In this document: piece after piece, positions 32,360 to 40,924 of the stretch
Layout of the letters: every line of letters starts with the position of its first letter
Position numbering within the stretch: the first letter of the stretch is position 1
NCBI GenBank assembly: GCA_027314165.1
Contig: DAHVCH010000003.1
Coordinates: forward strand, 1 to 64,000
DNA from: Thermoplasmata archaeon
GTDB lineage: Archaea; Thermoplasmatota; Thermoplasmata; Lutacidiplasmatales; UBA184
Direction: 5' to 3'
DNA length: 64,000 nucleotides
Program-made: the position numbers and the translations under genes
The notes under the pieces: generated by a model
The model's database searches: none
Told to the model about the DNA's origin: nothing
The model's input: the letters and a program-made list of their open reading frames with translations, nothing else

Positions 32360-34921
32360 CTAGCCTTCGGTCCGGGCGGTCTGCGATTTCGACGAGCCGG
32401 AGGAAGGGGCGGCCGACGTGCCCGGTGTCGGGAGAGGGAGACCTTTCGCGGCGAGCGTGGCGCGCACCTTCTCGAGCTCCGGGAGCATGTCGGGGCGGAT
32501 GGTCCGGAAGGAGCGGCTCTCGAGCTCGAGGAGCTTCTGACGGGCGGACTCGTAGTCCCCGCGCTGGACCGAGAGCTCACAGAGACGCAGGAGCACCTCG
32601 AGCTCGTCCGGCTCCAGCGACACGTCCCGGGCCTGGCGGTAGGCATCCAGGAGCGCGAGCTCCGCGTGCGAGAGGTCCCCGCGGGCCTGGAGGAGACGGC
32701 CCTCGTTCAGCGCGACCTGGATGAGGGCGATCTTGTCGCCGACACGCTCCAGATGGCCGCGGGCCCGACGGTTCAGGTCCTCCGCCTGATCGAGCTCTCC
32801 CAATCGGAGCTTCAGGTCCGCCATGTTGAACTCGCACCAGCCGAGCATCCGCGGGTCCTTGCCCCTCTCGGCGAGGTGGAGCGCGCGGTCCATCTGCCGG
32901 ATGGCTTCGCTGAGCCCCACCTGTTCGAGGTAGAAGAGGGCGAGATTGTTCGCCGCCGTCGCGGCCTCGCTCGCTTCTCCGCGGGCCTCCAGCTCCTCGA
33001 TCGGCCCCCGGTAGAGCGCCTCGACCTCGGCCACGGGAGGGGCGGGACGGGTCATCGTCTTCACGTTCGCGAGCGAGATCCTCGACCGAACGACGTCCAT
33101 CGGGCTCTGGGCCTTCTCGAAGTAGACGCGGGAGCTCTCGTACTCCTTCTCCGCATCCGGGTACCGCCCCCGATAGAACTCCACGGTGCCGCGCAGGCGG
33201 TGGGCGTGGCCGACCAGCTGCGGGTCGCCGTCCTTCCCCAGGGCCTCCAGCGCCTCGTCCGTGAGCGGGAACGCCCGCTGCATCTCCCCGGCGTGGGTGA
33301 GGATCTTCGCCATGTGGATCGCGAGCCGGGCCCGGTCCTTCGGAGAGAAGGCGTCGCGGCTCCGATGGGCCTGTCCCAGGAGGTCCTCCAGGACGGCGGT
33401 CGCCCGGGGCAGCTCCCCGAAGGCGTCGAGCTCGAGGGCGAGCTCGATCGCGAGCGAGGTCTCCCCGCTGCGGTCCCCGGGTCGGAGGCGCCGGTGCACC
33501 TCCAGCGCCCGCTCCAGGTGGTGCGCCGCGGTCTGGGGGGAGAGGGACTTCTTGCCGAGCTCGGCGGCGCGCAGGTTGTACTCGAGCGCCTTCTCATCGG
33601 ACCCGGAGAGGAACCAGTGGCGGGCGAGCTCGTAGATGAGCCGGGGGTCCGGCGTCCCCTCGCGGGGAAGTTCACGCTCGAGGGTCTCGGCGACCTTGCG
33701 ATGGAGGATGGCGCGGCGCACCTCGGTCAGGGAGGTGTAGACCTCCGCCCGCAGCTCGTCGTGGACGAACTCGTACCGCTCTCCGCCCTTCTCCCGGAGC
33801 AGTCCCCGACGCACCAGGGACTCCACCGCTTCGGCCAGCTTCTCCTCCTCCTCCCCGCTCGCGCGATGGAGGAGGGGGAAGGGGAACTCCTTGCCCAGGA
33901 CGCTCGCGTACGAGAGGGCCCTCCGCTCCGGCTCCCTCATCTCCCGGAGCCTGCGGCGCAAGGCCTGGCGAAGCTCCTCGCCCCGCGGCAGCTCCGTGGC
34001 CGAGGATCCCGCGAGCGACTCGGTCGTGGAGGCGGGCGCGAGGAGCTCTCCCCGGACCAGCTGCTCCAGGAAGAGCGGGTTCCCCTCCGTGAGCGTGAGC
34101 CACTTCGTGAGCGTCGCCTCCGGCACGCGCTTCCCCTGCGCGAGCGCCTCGACGAACTCGGCCGCCTCTGGCTCGGTGAGGGGACGCAGCGGGAGACGGC
34201 GGAGCAGCCCCTCCTTCCCCAGGCCCTCCAGGTGGACACGGACGTGGGTGGGGATCTCCGCTTCCGGCAGCGAGGTGACGACGATCATGAGCGAGGCGTT
34301 CCGGGTCCGACGGGCCAGGAAGCTCAGGAACTCGAGCGATCCCTCGTCCGCGTGATGCAGGTCCTCCAGCACGAGCAGCAGAGGGGACTCGGCGGCCACG
34401 TCCTCGAGGTGCGCGGAGAGGCCGTCGAAGAGCTCCATCCGCCCCTCCTCGACGCTCGGGGCATCGCCCGATAGCGCCTCGAGCAGCCGGGCCTCGCGGT
34501 CCTGGGCGCTCTCCGTCTCCCCTTCGAAAGGGAGCATGCCCAGGGGCATGAGCGACCGCCCTTTTCGGTCGAAGGGACGGAGGATGCCGATCCCGGCGAC
34601 CCCCACGTTCGACACGCCCCGGTCGGATTCCTCCGCCAGTCGGCGGACCGTGGGAAGGTTCCGAAGCGCTTCCTGCAGGACGAAGTAGGGGGGCGGGAGG
34701 TCCATCGGGAGGGCGCGGCCCTCGAGCACGAGGGCGCCGCGCTCCCGCTCCTCCCGGATGAGCTCGCGGACGAAGACGGACTTCCCGACCCCCGTCGCCC
34801 CCACCACAAGGAGCACGGCGGGGCGGCGGGAGGACTCCTCGTGGAGCAGCTTCCTGGCCTCGGCCAGGACCTCCCGACGGCCGACGAGCTTCGGCTCCGT
34901 CCGGCTCGACGCGACCGCCAT
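32360..34921 (-). CDS. STAND-type AAA ATPase with TPR repeats
   Basis: A signal-transduction ATPase of 853 residues. Residues 10-270 are an AAA-16/STAND domain: GRREVL at the start, Walker A GATGVGKS at about 41-48, Walker B LLLVLEDLHHADEGSLEFL at about 180. A winged-helix-like block at about 330-400 (GLLREKGGERYEFVHDELRAEVYTSL) follows, as in MalT and AfsR relatives. Residues 430-820 hold many TPR-like helical pairs. No DNA-binding output domain is visible at either end. Such proteins act as ligand-triggered switches. It starts with ATG after GGAGG and leads the nadC-nadA unit, which might be under its influence or only share its promoter. Confidence 0.85.
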   Translation of the reverse strand: MAVASSRTEPKLVGRREVLAEARKLLHEESSRRPAVLLVVGATGVGKSVFVRELIREERERGALVLEGRALPMDLPPPYFVLQEALRNLPTVRRLAEESDRGVSNVGVAGIGILRPFDRKGRSLMPLGMLPFEGETESAQDREARLLEALSGDAPSVEEGRMELFDGLSAHLEDVAAESPLLLVLEDLHHADEGSLEFLSFLARRTRNASLMIVVTSLPEAEIPTHVRVHLEGLGKEGLLRRLPLRPLTEPEAAEFVEALAQGKRVPEATLTKWLTLTEGNPLFLEQLVRGELLAPASTTESLAGSSATELPRGEELRQALRRRLREMREPERRALSYASVLGKEFPFPLLHRASGEEEEKLAEAVESLVRRGLLREKGGERYEFVHDELRAEVYTSLTEVRRAILHRKVAETLERELPREGTPDPRLIYELARHWFLSGSDEKALEYNLRAAELGKKSLSPQTAAHHLERALEVHRRLRPGDRSGETSLAIELALELDAFGELPRATAVLEDLLGQAHRSRDAFSPKDRARLAIHMAKILTHAGEMQRAFPLTDEALEALGKDGDPQLVGHAHRLRGTVEFYRGRYPDAEKEYESSRVYFEKAQSPMDVVRSRISLANVKTMTRPAPPVAEVEALYRGPIEELEARGEASEAATAANNLALFYLEQVGLSEAIRQMDRALHLAERGKDPRMLGWCEFNMADLKLRLGELDQAEDLNRRARGHLERVGDKIALIQVALNEGRLLQARGDLSHAELALLDAYRQARDVSLEPDELEVLLRLCELSVQRGDYESARQKLLELESRSFRTIRPDMLPELEKVRATLAAKGLPLPTPGTSAAPSSGSSKSQTARTEG

Positions 34922-34928
34922 TTCCCTC

Positions 34929-34962
34929 CTGGCCCTGGCCAGGTACCGACCCCGAGATAATG
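34929..34962. promoter_or_regulatory. Promoter of the STAND ATPase unit with an inverted repeat
   Basis: The minus-strand box ATTATCTC (34954-34961) lies about 35 bases before the ATG at 34921. Between them CTGGCC-CT-GGCCAG (34929-34942) is a perfect 6+6 inverted repeat at the predicted transcription start, right before the GGAGG ribosome site. Confidence 0.45.
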
Positions 34963-35022
34963 ATGGTGGGAGCTATCGAGGAGCGCCCGTACCCTTAAGG
35001 GTCGAGGCACCGGTGATGAGGC

Positions 35023-35373
35023 GTGCCCGCGCGGTCACGGACGGCCCCGCTGCGCGGACGGAAGGGCTCGCCGGCCGACCCTGTCGCGGCTCCATCGGCC
35101 CGTGCAGTTCCTTCCCCGGCCGGGTTCGAGGTGGAGCGTGTTGTCGTCGACCCGTGCATCGAGGTCACGCAGTGGGTCGCCCCCGAGCTCGGGAACTCCT
35201 CCTACCGGATCCTCCTCCCCGACTCGAGGACCGCGGCCGTCGTGGACCCGGTTCGGGACGTCTACGGGTACCTGGCGGACCTAGGCTCCCAGGAAGAGGG
35301 GCAGGATAGGCGCCGGTGGACCTGGAAGGCGCGGGGCTCCTCGATGCTCTCGGAAGTCGCCCCGCAAGAGTAA
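35023..35373 (+). pseudogene. N-terminal fragment of a metallo-beta-lactamase fold protein
   Basis: From about residue 35, the frame reads ERVVVDPCIEVTQWVAPELGNSSYRILL, then TAAVVDPVRDVYGYLADLG. This matches the first 50 residues of ETHE1/glyoxalase-II-like enzymes, in which a strand with A-x-VVDP-x-RDV-x-x-YL precedes the zinc motif HxHxDH. No HxHxDH or rhodanese part follows; the frame runs into unrelated Arg/Trp-rich residues and stops at 35373, just before the aminopeptidase. It is therefore a truncated remnant. Confidence 0.6.
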
Positions 35374-35413
35374 TCCCCCTCTTGGAGGGTGTCAAGGCAT
35401 CTCCGCGCTCTCC

Positions 35414-37813
35414 TTGGCTTCCACCTATCGCCTGTCTCTCAGGGTGGACACTTCGAAATTGGAGTTCTCCGGCAAAGTGACCGTCGGCCTCGCCTCCCCC
35501 TCGCGGGAGGTGCATCTCCACAGCCTTGGGCTCCAGATCGACGGGGTCTCGACCCCGGCGGGAGCCGCGTCCTTCCACCTGGAGCCGGAGAAGCAGGAGC
35601 TCGTCGTGGGCCCGCTTCCTAACGGCACGACGGAGCTCACCGTCGCCTACCGAGGACGCGTGAGCACCGATTCCCTCGCCGGGTTCTATCGGTCCCGGCA
35701 CGGGGTCGACGGCCAGTTGCTGACCACACACCTCGCCCCCACCGCCGCCCGTCGATTGCTCCCGTGCGTGGACCATCCCGCGGCCAAGGCGGTCTTCGAG
35801 GTGGACGTGACGACCACGGCCACCGACGAGGTCGTGTTCAACACCTCGCCTCGGAGCGTCTCCGAGCAGGGCGGGCAGAAGACCTGGAAGTTCGAGCCCA
35901 CGCCCAAGATGTCCACCTACCTCCTCTACCTGGGGATCGGCCGGTTCGACACGGTGGAAGAGACCCGCGGCGGCATCCGCGTCGCCGTCAAGGCCGCTCC
36001 GGGCTCGAAGGGCTCCTGCGGGTGGGCGCTCGAGAACGGGCAGAAGAGCGTCCACGCCTTCTCGGAGTACTACGGGATCCCCTACCCTCTCCCCAAGCTG
36101 GACCTGATCTCGGTGCGGGACTTCGCCGCGGGGGCGATGGAGAACTGGGGCGCGATCTCCTTCCGCGAGAGCGCGCTCCTCGCGGACGAACGCACGAGCA
36201 CGCTCCGCCGCCGCGTGATCGCCGAGATCGTGGCGCACGAGATCGCCCACCAGTGGTTCGGCAACCTCGTCACCATGGAGTGGTGGAACGACATCTGGCT
36301 CAACGAGAGCTTCGCGACCCACATGAGTTTCAAGATGGTCGACCGGTTCTATCCGGACTGGGACGCCCTGGGTCAGTTCCTGTTCATCGAGACCGGCCCC
36401 GCCCTCCTGGGGGACTCGATGGACAGCACCCACCCCATCGACGTGGAGGTGAAGAACGTCGACGAGATCGGCGGGATCTTTGACGAGATCAGCTACGGGA
36501 AGGGCGCGAGCGTCCTTCGGATGATCGAGGCCTTCGTGAGCGAGGAGGCCTTCCGTCGCGGCGTGGCCGGTTATCTCCGCGCCCATGCCTACGGCAACGC
36601 CCGGGGCGAGGAGCTCTGGAGCTCGGTCGAGGCCAGCTCGGCGACCCCCGTCCGCCACACCATCGACGCGTGGATCCACCGGCCGGGCCATCCGCTGGTC
36701 AAGGCCGAACGCCGGGGGGAGCAGGTCCATCTCTCCCAGCGACGATTCCATCTCGCGGGAGATCACCCGGCGGGAGAGTGGCCGGTGCCCCTCATCTGCC
36801 GGGCCCAGGGGAAGGTCACGCGGATGCTGTTCGAGGGCCCCGAACTGGACCTGCCCCTCCCTTCGTGCGACGACCTGACCCTCAACCAGGATAGCGTCGG
36901 GTTCTACCGGGTGCTCTACGACGGCCCGACGTACGCGCGGCTTCGGGAGCACCTGCTCGACCTGTCCTCCCGTGAGCGGTGGGGGATGCTTCGCGACCTC
37001 TTCGCGTTCCTGCACTCGGGGGACGTGGACCTCCCCACGTACCTGGGATTCCTGAGGAAGGTCGGCGAGGACGAGGACTGGCTCGCCCCGCTCGAGGCCT
37101 CCGACCAGGCCCTCCTGCTCTTCGAGATCTTCGGGGAGACGCACCCGATCGTCCGGGACCTTCGCGAGCTCGTCCACCGGCAAGGGGAGCGGCTCGGGCC
37201 CGAGAAGCGCCCGGGCGAGCCTCCCTCGCGCGGGGTCCTGCGGGAGCGGGTCAACGTGGCCCGCGCCTTCCTCGAGCCCGACTTCGCGCGCACCCTCGCG
37301 CCCCGGTTCAAGGATTGGACGACCCTGGACCCGGACCTCCGCACCGCGGTGGCCGTCGCCTTCGCGCGGACCGGGGGGGCCGACGCCCATGCCCCGATGG
37401 TGGCTCTGGCCGGCTCGGTCCAGAGCGAGGCCGAGGTGGAACAGCTCCTGGTGGGGCTGACCTCGTTCCGGGAGGGTGCGCTCGTCAGCAGGACCCTCGA
37501 CTGGGCGCTGGAGGGGGGCGTGAGCCGCGGGCTCGTTCGCGCCGTGGGGATCGCGGCCGCGGGGAACCCTGCCTCCCGGGCGGCCCTATGGGACTGGTTC
37601 CAGCGCGCGGTGGAGCGGCTCGAGGCGATCTACCAAGGGACCGCCATGCTTTCGCTCATGGTCGAGCAGGTGATCCCCTCCGCGGGACTGGGACGCGAGG
37701 CGGAGGTCCGCAGGGTGCTGAGCGGTCGCCCCATCGCCGAATGCGACCGCGCCGTGCGCAAGGGACTGGAGCTTCTCGCGATCCGCGAGAGGATGCTCGC
37801 TCGGTCGCACTGA
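35414..37813 (+). CDS. M1 family zinc aminopeptidase (aminopeptidase N / tricorn-interacting factor type)
   Basis: Removes N-terminal residues from peptides, acting after the proteasome or tricorn protease in the cytoplasm. The 799 residues contain the exopeptidase motif GAMENWGAISFRE at about 240, the zinc site HEIAHQWFGNLVTMEWWNDIWLNESFA at about 276 (HExxH-x18-E), and the transition-state tyrosine in IFDEISYGKGASVLRM. The C-terminal half is the helical ERAP1-like domain. No signal peptide. The only in-frame start near the conserved N-terminus is TTG at 35414, as GTG 35389 is in a different frame. Closest in layout to the archaeal tricorn-interacting factors F2/F3. Confidence 0.92.
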   Translation: MASTYRLSLRVDTSKLEFSGKVTVGLASPSREVHLHSLGLQIDGVSTPAGAASFHLEPEKQELVVGPLPNGTTELTVAYRGRVSTDSLAGFYRSRHGVDGQLLTTHLAPTAARRLLPCVDHPAAKAVFEVDVTTTATDEVVFNTSPRSVSEQGGQKTWKFEPTPKMSTYLLYLGIGRFDTVEETRGGIRVAVKAAPGSKGSCGWALENGQKSVHAFSEYYGIPYPLPKLDLISVRDFAAGAMENWGAISFRESALLADERTSTLRRRVIAEIVAHEIAHQWFGNLVTMEWWNDIWLNESFATHMSFKMVDRFYPDWDALGQFLFIETGPALLGDSMDSTHPIDVEVKNVDEIGGIFDEISYGKGASVLRMIEAFVSEEAFRRGVAGYLRAHAYGNARGEELWSSVEASSATPVRHTIDAWIHRPGHPLVKAERRGEQVHLSQRRFHLAGDHPAGEWPVPLICRAQGKVTRMLFEGPELDLPLPSCDDLTLNQDSVGFYRVLYDGPTYARLREHLLDLSSRERWGMLRDLFAFLHSGDVDLPTYLGFLRKVGEDEDWLAPLEASDQALLLFEIFGETHPIVRDLRELVHRQGERLGPEKRPGEPPSRGVLRERVNVARAFLEPDFARTLAPRFKDWTTLDPDLRTAVAVAFARTGGADAHAPMVALAGSVQSEAEVEQLLVGLTSFREGALVSRTLDWALEGGVSRGLVRAVGIAAAGNPASRAALWDWFQRAVERLEAIYQGTAMLSLMVEQVIPSAGLGREAEVRRVLSGRPIAECDRAVRKGLELLAIRERMLARSH

Positions 37814-37819
37814 ACCGGA

Positions 37820-38260
37820 TCACGGGAGGGGGTCGGCCCCTTCCACCGGCAGCGGGCCCAGCTCCCCGACCCGGGCCTTCACTCGGGCCCAGAACGCCCG
37901 GATCTCCTCAGAGGAGGGCCGGCGTCTTTCGGAGAGGCGGTACTCGGCCTCGAGCCGTTCCGCGTCGTCGGCGTCCCACTTGAGCCGCAGCACGCCCCCC
38001 TGCCAGGGTTCCTCGAAGACGAAGATCCGCTTTCGCGCGTCGGTCGACACCGGCTCCGGCTTGAGCAGGTCGAGGGGCGGACTGGGCGGTGGCGGGAACG
38101 GGCCCATGAGCATCACCGTCGGGGCAGGCGGAGGCAGCCGAAGACGGATCCACGCGGAGGTGTGGCCGAACCGGCGCTTGGAGGAGGGAGGGAGCGGCAC
38201 GGACCTGTCAGGTGGGCGGTCCTTCTTCACGGTTCGGGGCGCGGAGCCCCGGCCGACCAT
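37820..38260 (-). CDS. Uncharacterised 146-residue protein, divergent partner of the gene at 38344
   Basis: No family recognised. ATG at 38260 follows GAAGGG. Residues 35-70 are a proline-rich segment (LRLPPPAPTVMLMGPFPPPPSPP). Residues 75-145 look folded: RKRIFVFEEPWQGGVLRLKW is a beta pair and DADDAERLEAEYRLSE plus SSEEIRAFWARVKARVGEL are two charged helices. It is transcribed away from the gene at 38344 with one shared palindromic TATA region, the same arrangement as the pair at 641/2285, but the two minus-strand genes do not look alike. Its stop is 6 bases from the convergent aminopeptidase stop. Confidence 0.6.
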   Translation of the reverse strand: MVGRGSAPRTVKKDRPPDRSVPLPPSSKRRFGHTSAWIRLRLPPPAPTVMLMGPFPPPPSPPLDLLKPEPVSTDARKRIFVFEEPWQGGVLRLKWDADDAERLEAEYRLSERRRPSSEEIRAFWARVKARVGELGPLPVEGADPLP

Positions 38261-38301
38261 CCCTTCGGCCAGGGCCCGCGCCTCGCTCGAGTGGAACGGC
38301 A

Positions 38302-38311
38302 CGCTTAAGCG
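38302..38311. promoter_or_regulatory. Symmetric CGCTTAAGCG core between divergent genes
   Basis: A perfect 10-base palindrome with TTAA at its centre, the only AT-rich core between the divergent genes at 38260 and 38344. It may serve as a TATA element in both directions; predicted starts would be near 38333 (plus) and 38280 (minus). Confidence 0.4.
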
Positions 38312-38343
38312 GCCCTCCGCGGCTCGAGAGGGGCGGAGCGTCG

Positions 38344-39678
38344 TTGGGGCCCTCTCTCGAGCGCACGAATGGCGCGGCGGGTCCGACCGGGGGGTGGGCG
38401 CGTTGCCCCGTCTGCCACCGGGGGCTGCACGGGGTCCCGTTCCCTCGCCACATGACCCTCGAGCATGGGGGGTCCTCCCGGAACGCCAGGGACGCTTCGT
38501 CTTCCTCTTCGAACTCCTCGCCGGAGAAGGCGACCACAGCCCTGGGAGGGATGGAGGAGATCGCCGATCCCGGCCCGGAACCTCTCATGGCCGATCTCCG
38601 GTCTGTCCTTCTGGAGCACGCAGGAGAGCCGCAGGTGACCACGCCCCCCGTGCCACCGACGTCCGTCGACCCGACCCCCTCCGTCGGTCCCTCGGGAACG
38701 GAGGGACCGGACAGGGCCCCGCCCGTCCCGGGTGACGAGGCAGAGCTCGAGGTCATGCGCGGGAAGTTGCGGGACTTCAGCGAGGGCCTCCTCGACCTCC
38801 AGGGCCGCCTACACGAACGCGAGGAGCTCGAGCAACGGGAGCTGGACCACGCGAGGTCGGTCGATGACGAGCGGCTCGCCCGCATCCAGACCCTCGAGAA
38901 GGAGCTCAAGGCCGCGCGGGAAGAGAGCGGACGGTCACTCGCGATGGCCGAGGAGCGGCGCGGCGAGCTCGAGTCCGCTTCCCAACGGTGCGCCGAGACG
39001 GAGCAGCGCCTCACCGCCCTTGACGAGGAGCATGCGCGGACGCTGGAGGAGCTGAAGGCCCTCCTTCGTCGCTCCTCGGAGCTGGAGAGCGAGCAGCGCG
39101 GCCTCCATGAGCAGCTCGCGGCCGAGCAGGAACGCCGTACGGAGGCCGTGCAGGCACAGGAGTCGGTCCGCCAGGACCTGCGCGCAGCTGTGGAGGAGGC
39201 GATCGCCCTCCGCGCGCGCCTCTCCGAGATGCGAGGACCCGGCCCATCGCCTCCCACTTCGTCCTCCTCATCGCCCCCCTCCCCATCGCCCTCCCCTTCC
39301 TGCACCCCGTCGCCACCGGCGACACCCTCCACCCCCCACGCCGCCTCGAGGGTCGTCGCCTCGGTCCCCGTCGGCTTCCTCGGCCCCGACGGGCGGACCA
39401 TCACCAAGGAGTCCTTCTTCGCGGTCGGAAAGGGGGAGGCGTTGGAGCAGCTCCTCGGGAACGTGCTGGACCGGTGGCGGACGACGCAACGGCCGCTGGT
39501 CGCGGGAAGCCTTCCAGGCGGAGGGTTCTCCCTATCTTTGCAAGGCGACCCGGAGCGGAGGGGCCTGCGGATCCTTCCCACCGGGGTCTTCCTGCTCCGC
39601 CTCGCCCCGGCGGAACTGGCTTCCCTGGGCGAACTGCCGCCTCTGGTCCGGCGGCACGACGGCCCTCACCCCGCCTGA
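38344..39678 (+). CDS. Zinc-finger, coiled-coil protein with the C-terminal domain shared with the gene at 2285
   Basis: About 444 residues with a TTG start at 38344 (uncertain). Near the N-terminus RCPVCHRGLHGVPFPRHMTLEH is a C2H2-type zinc finger (CxxC ... H-x4-H). Residues 120-310 are a long, nearly uninterrupted coiled coil rich in Glu, Arg and Leu. A Ser/Pro linker follows, then a terminal domain with FLGPDGRTI, FFAVGKGEALEQLL, VLDRWR, GGGFSLSL, DPERRGLRILPTGVFLLRL and LPPLV. This domain matches the end of the protein at 2285-3205 motif for motif. Function unknown; the parts suggest an elongated scaffold that binds DNA or protein at one end. Confidence 0.68.
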   Translation: MGPSLERTNGAAGPTGGWARCPVCHRGLHGVPFPRHMTLEHGGSSRNARDASSSSSNSSPEKATTALGGMEEIADPGPEPLMADLRSVLLEHAGEPQVTTPPVPPTSVDPTPSVGPSGTEGPDRAPPVPGDEAELEVMRGKLRDFSEGLLDLQGRLHEREELEQRELDHARSVDDERLARIQTLEKELKAAREESGRSLAMAEERRGELESASQRCAETEQRLTALDEEHARTLEELKALLRRSSELESEQRGLHEQLAAEQERRTEAVQAQESVRQDLRAAVEEAIALRARLSEMRGPGPSPPTSSSSSPPSPSPSPSCTPSPPATPSTPHAASRVVASVPVGFLGPDGRTITKESFFAVGKGEALEQLLGNVLDRWRTTQRPLVAGSLPGGGFSLSLQGDPERRGLRILPTGVFLLRLAPAELASLGELPPLVRRHDGPHPA

Positions 39679-39700
39679 GCGGCTGATCCCCCTCTGGGGG

Positions 39701-40924
39701 TTAGGGGACGTGGACCGGCTTCGGGCCGGCCGAAGGGGACGGGGCGTTCGGGACGAACGGCAGCGGGACAACCTTCGCTCCCGTGCGCCGCCCGCGCACC
39801 TCGATCTCGAGCCGGGCCCCGTTCGCGGAGAGCTCGGCTGGAAGGTAGGCGAGCGCGATGCCCTGGTGGAGCGTGGGAGACAGGCAGCCGGAGCTCACCG
39901 TGGCCACCGGCGTCCCGTCGTGAAGGATGGGAGAGCCGTGCCGGGGGATGACCGAGGGTTCGTCCGTGAGGATGCCGGTCCACCGCGCGTAGCGCCCCTC
40001 GTTGCGCTGCTTCTCCAGCGAGTCCCTCCCGACGAAGGGATGGTCCAGGTCCAGGAATCGGTCCATCATCGCTTCGACGGGGGTGCGGTCCCGGTGGAAG
40101 TCGACGCCGGAGAGCAGGAACCCCTTCTCCATCCGTAGCGTGTCGCGAGCGCCAAGTCCGCAGGGCACGGCGCCCTTTCCGACGAGCTCGCGCCAGACCT
40201 CCACGCTGCGGGCGGCCGAGACGAAGACCTCGTACCCGAGCTCACCGGTGTAACCGGTCCTGCTCACGAACGCCTCCCCGTTGTTCAGGATGCGGGAAGC
40301 GAACCCCTTGCCGAAGTGGCGGGGCCCCTTCTCTCCGAACCGGTAGTACCCGCCGGTGTAGGGCCGCAGGCCGAGGTCCCACCCGTAGGTGGCCTCGAGG
40401 AGCTGGCGCGACTTGGGACCCTGGACGGCGAGGATGGCCATCTCGCCGTTGTGGCGCACGATCTGGCATCCCTCCGGGCGGTGCTGGAGGATGACCTCGA
40501 GCACGCGCGGGGTCGTCCCCGCGTTGGGAACGAAGAGGAAGCTCGTCGGCTCCGCTTCCTCATCCAGGCGGGTGAAGATGAGGTCGTCGATCATCCTCGC
40601 GTCCGCGTCCAGGAAGAACGAGTACCGGCACCGGCCGGGGGCCGTCGTGAGGGCGTTCGCGGGGGTGCGCCGCGCGAGGAGCGCGGCCGATCCCTTTCCC
40701 TCGATCGAGACGATGCCCATGTGGGAGACGTCGAAGAGCCCCACCCCCTCCCGCACCGCGCGGTGTTCGCCGAGGATGCCCGTCGCGGCGTAGTAGAGGG
40801 GCATCTCCCAGCCGCCGAACGGGACCATGTGGCCTTCTGCGGCCACGTGAAGGGCGTGCAGCGGCGTGGTCCGGATCGGGGGAGCCTTCTCGTCGCTCAC
40901 GAAGGCCGGGAGCACTCCGCTCAT
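39701..40924 (-). CDS. gcvT: Aminomethyltransferase (glycine cleavage T protein)
   Basis: The T protein transfers the methylene group from aminomethyl-lipoyl H protein to tetrahydrofolate or its archaeal analogue. The 407 residues include TPLHALHVAAEGHMVPFGGWEMPLYY, REGVGLFDVSHMG, the catalytic Asp in DARMIDDLIF, SRTGYTGELGYEVFV, and GLGARDTLRMEKGFLLSG. These are diagnostic of GcvT rather than of YgfZ or sarcosine oxidase. The ATG overlaps the stop of purP by four bases (ATGA), so it is the last gene of the molybdenum hydroxylase-purP unit. gcvH and gcvP are not in the window. Confidence 0.92.
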   Translation of the reverse strand: MSGVLPAFVSDEKAPPIRTTPLHALHVAAEGHMVPFGGWEMPLYYAATGILGEHRAVREGVGLFDVSHMGIVSIEGKGSAALLARRTPANALTTAPGRCRYSFFLDADARMIDDLIFTRLDEEAEPTSFLFVPNAGTTPRVLEVILQHRPEGCQIVRHNGEMAILAVQGPKSRQLLEATYGWDLGLRPYTGGYYRFGEKGPRHFGKGFASRILNNGEAFVSRTGYTGELGYEVFVSAARSVEVWRELVGKGAVPCGLGARDTLRMEKGFLLSGVDFHRDRTPVEAMMDRFLDLDHPFVGRDSLEKQRNEGRYARWTGILTDEPSVIPRHGSPILHDGTPVATVSSGCLSPTLHQGIALAYLPAELSANGARLEIEVRGRRTGAKVVPLPFVPNAPSPSAGPKPVHVP

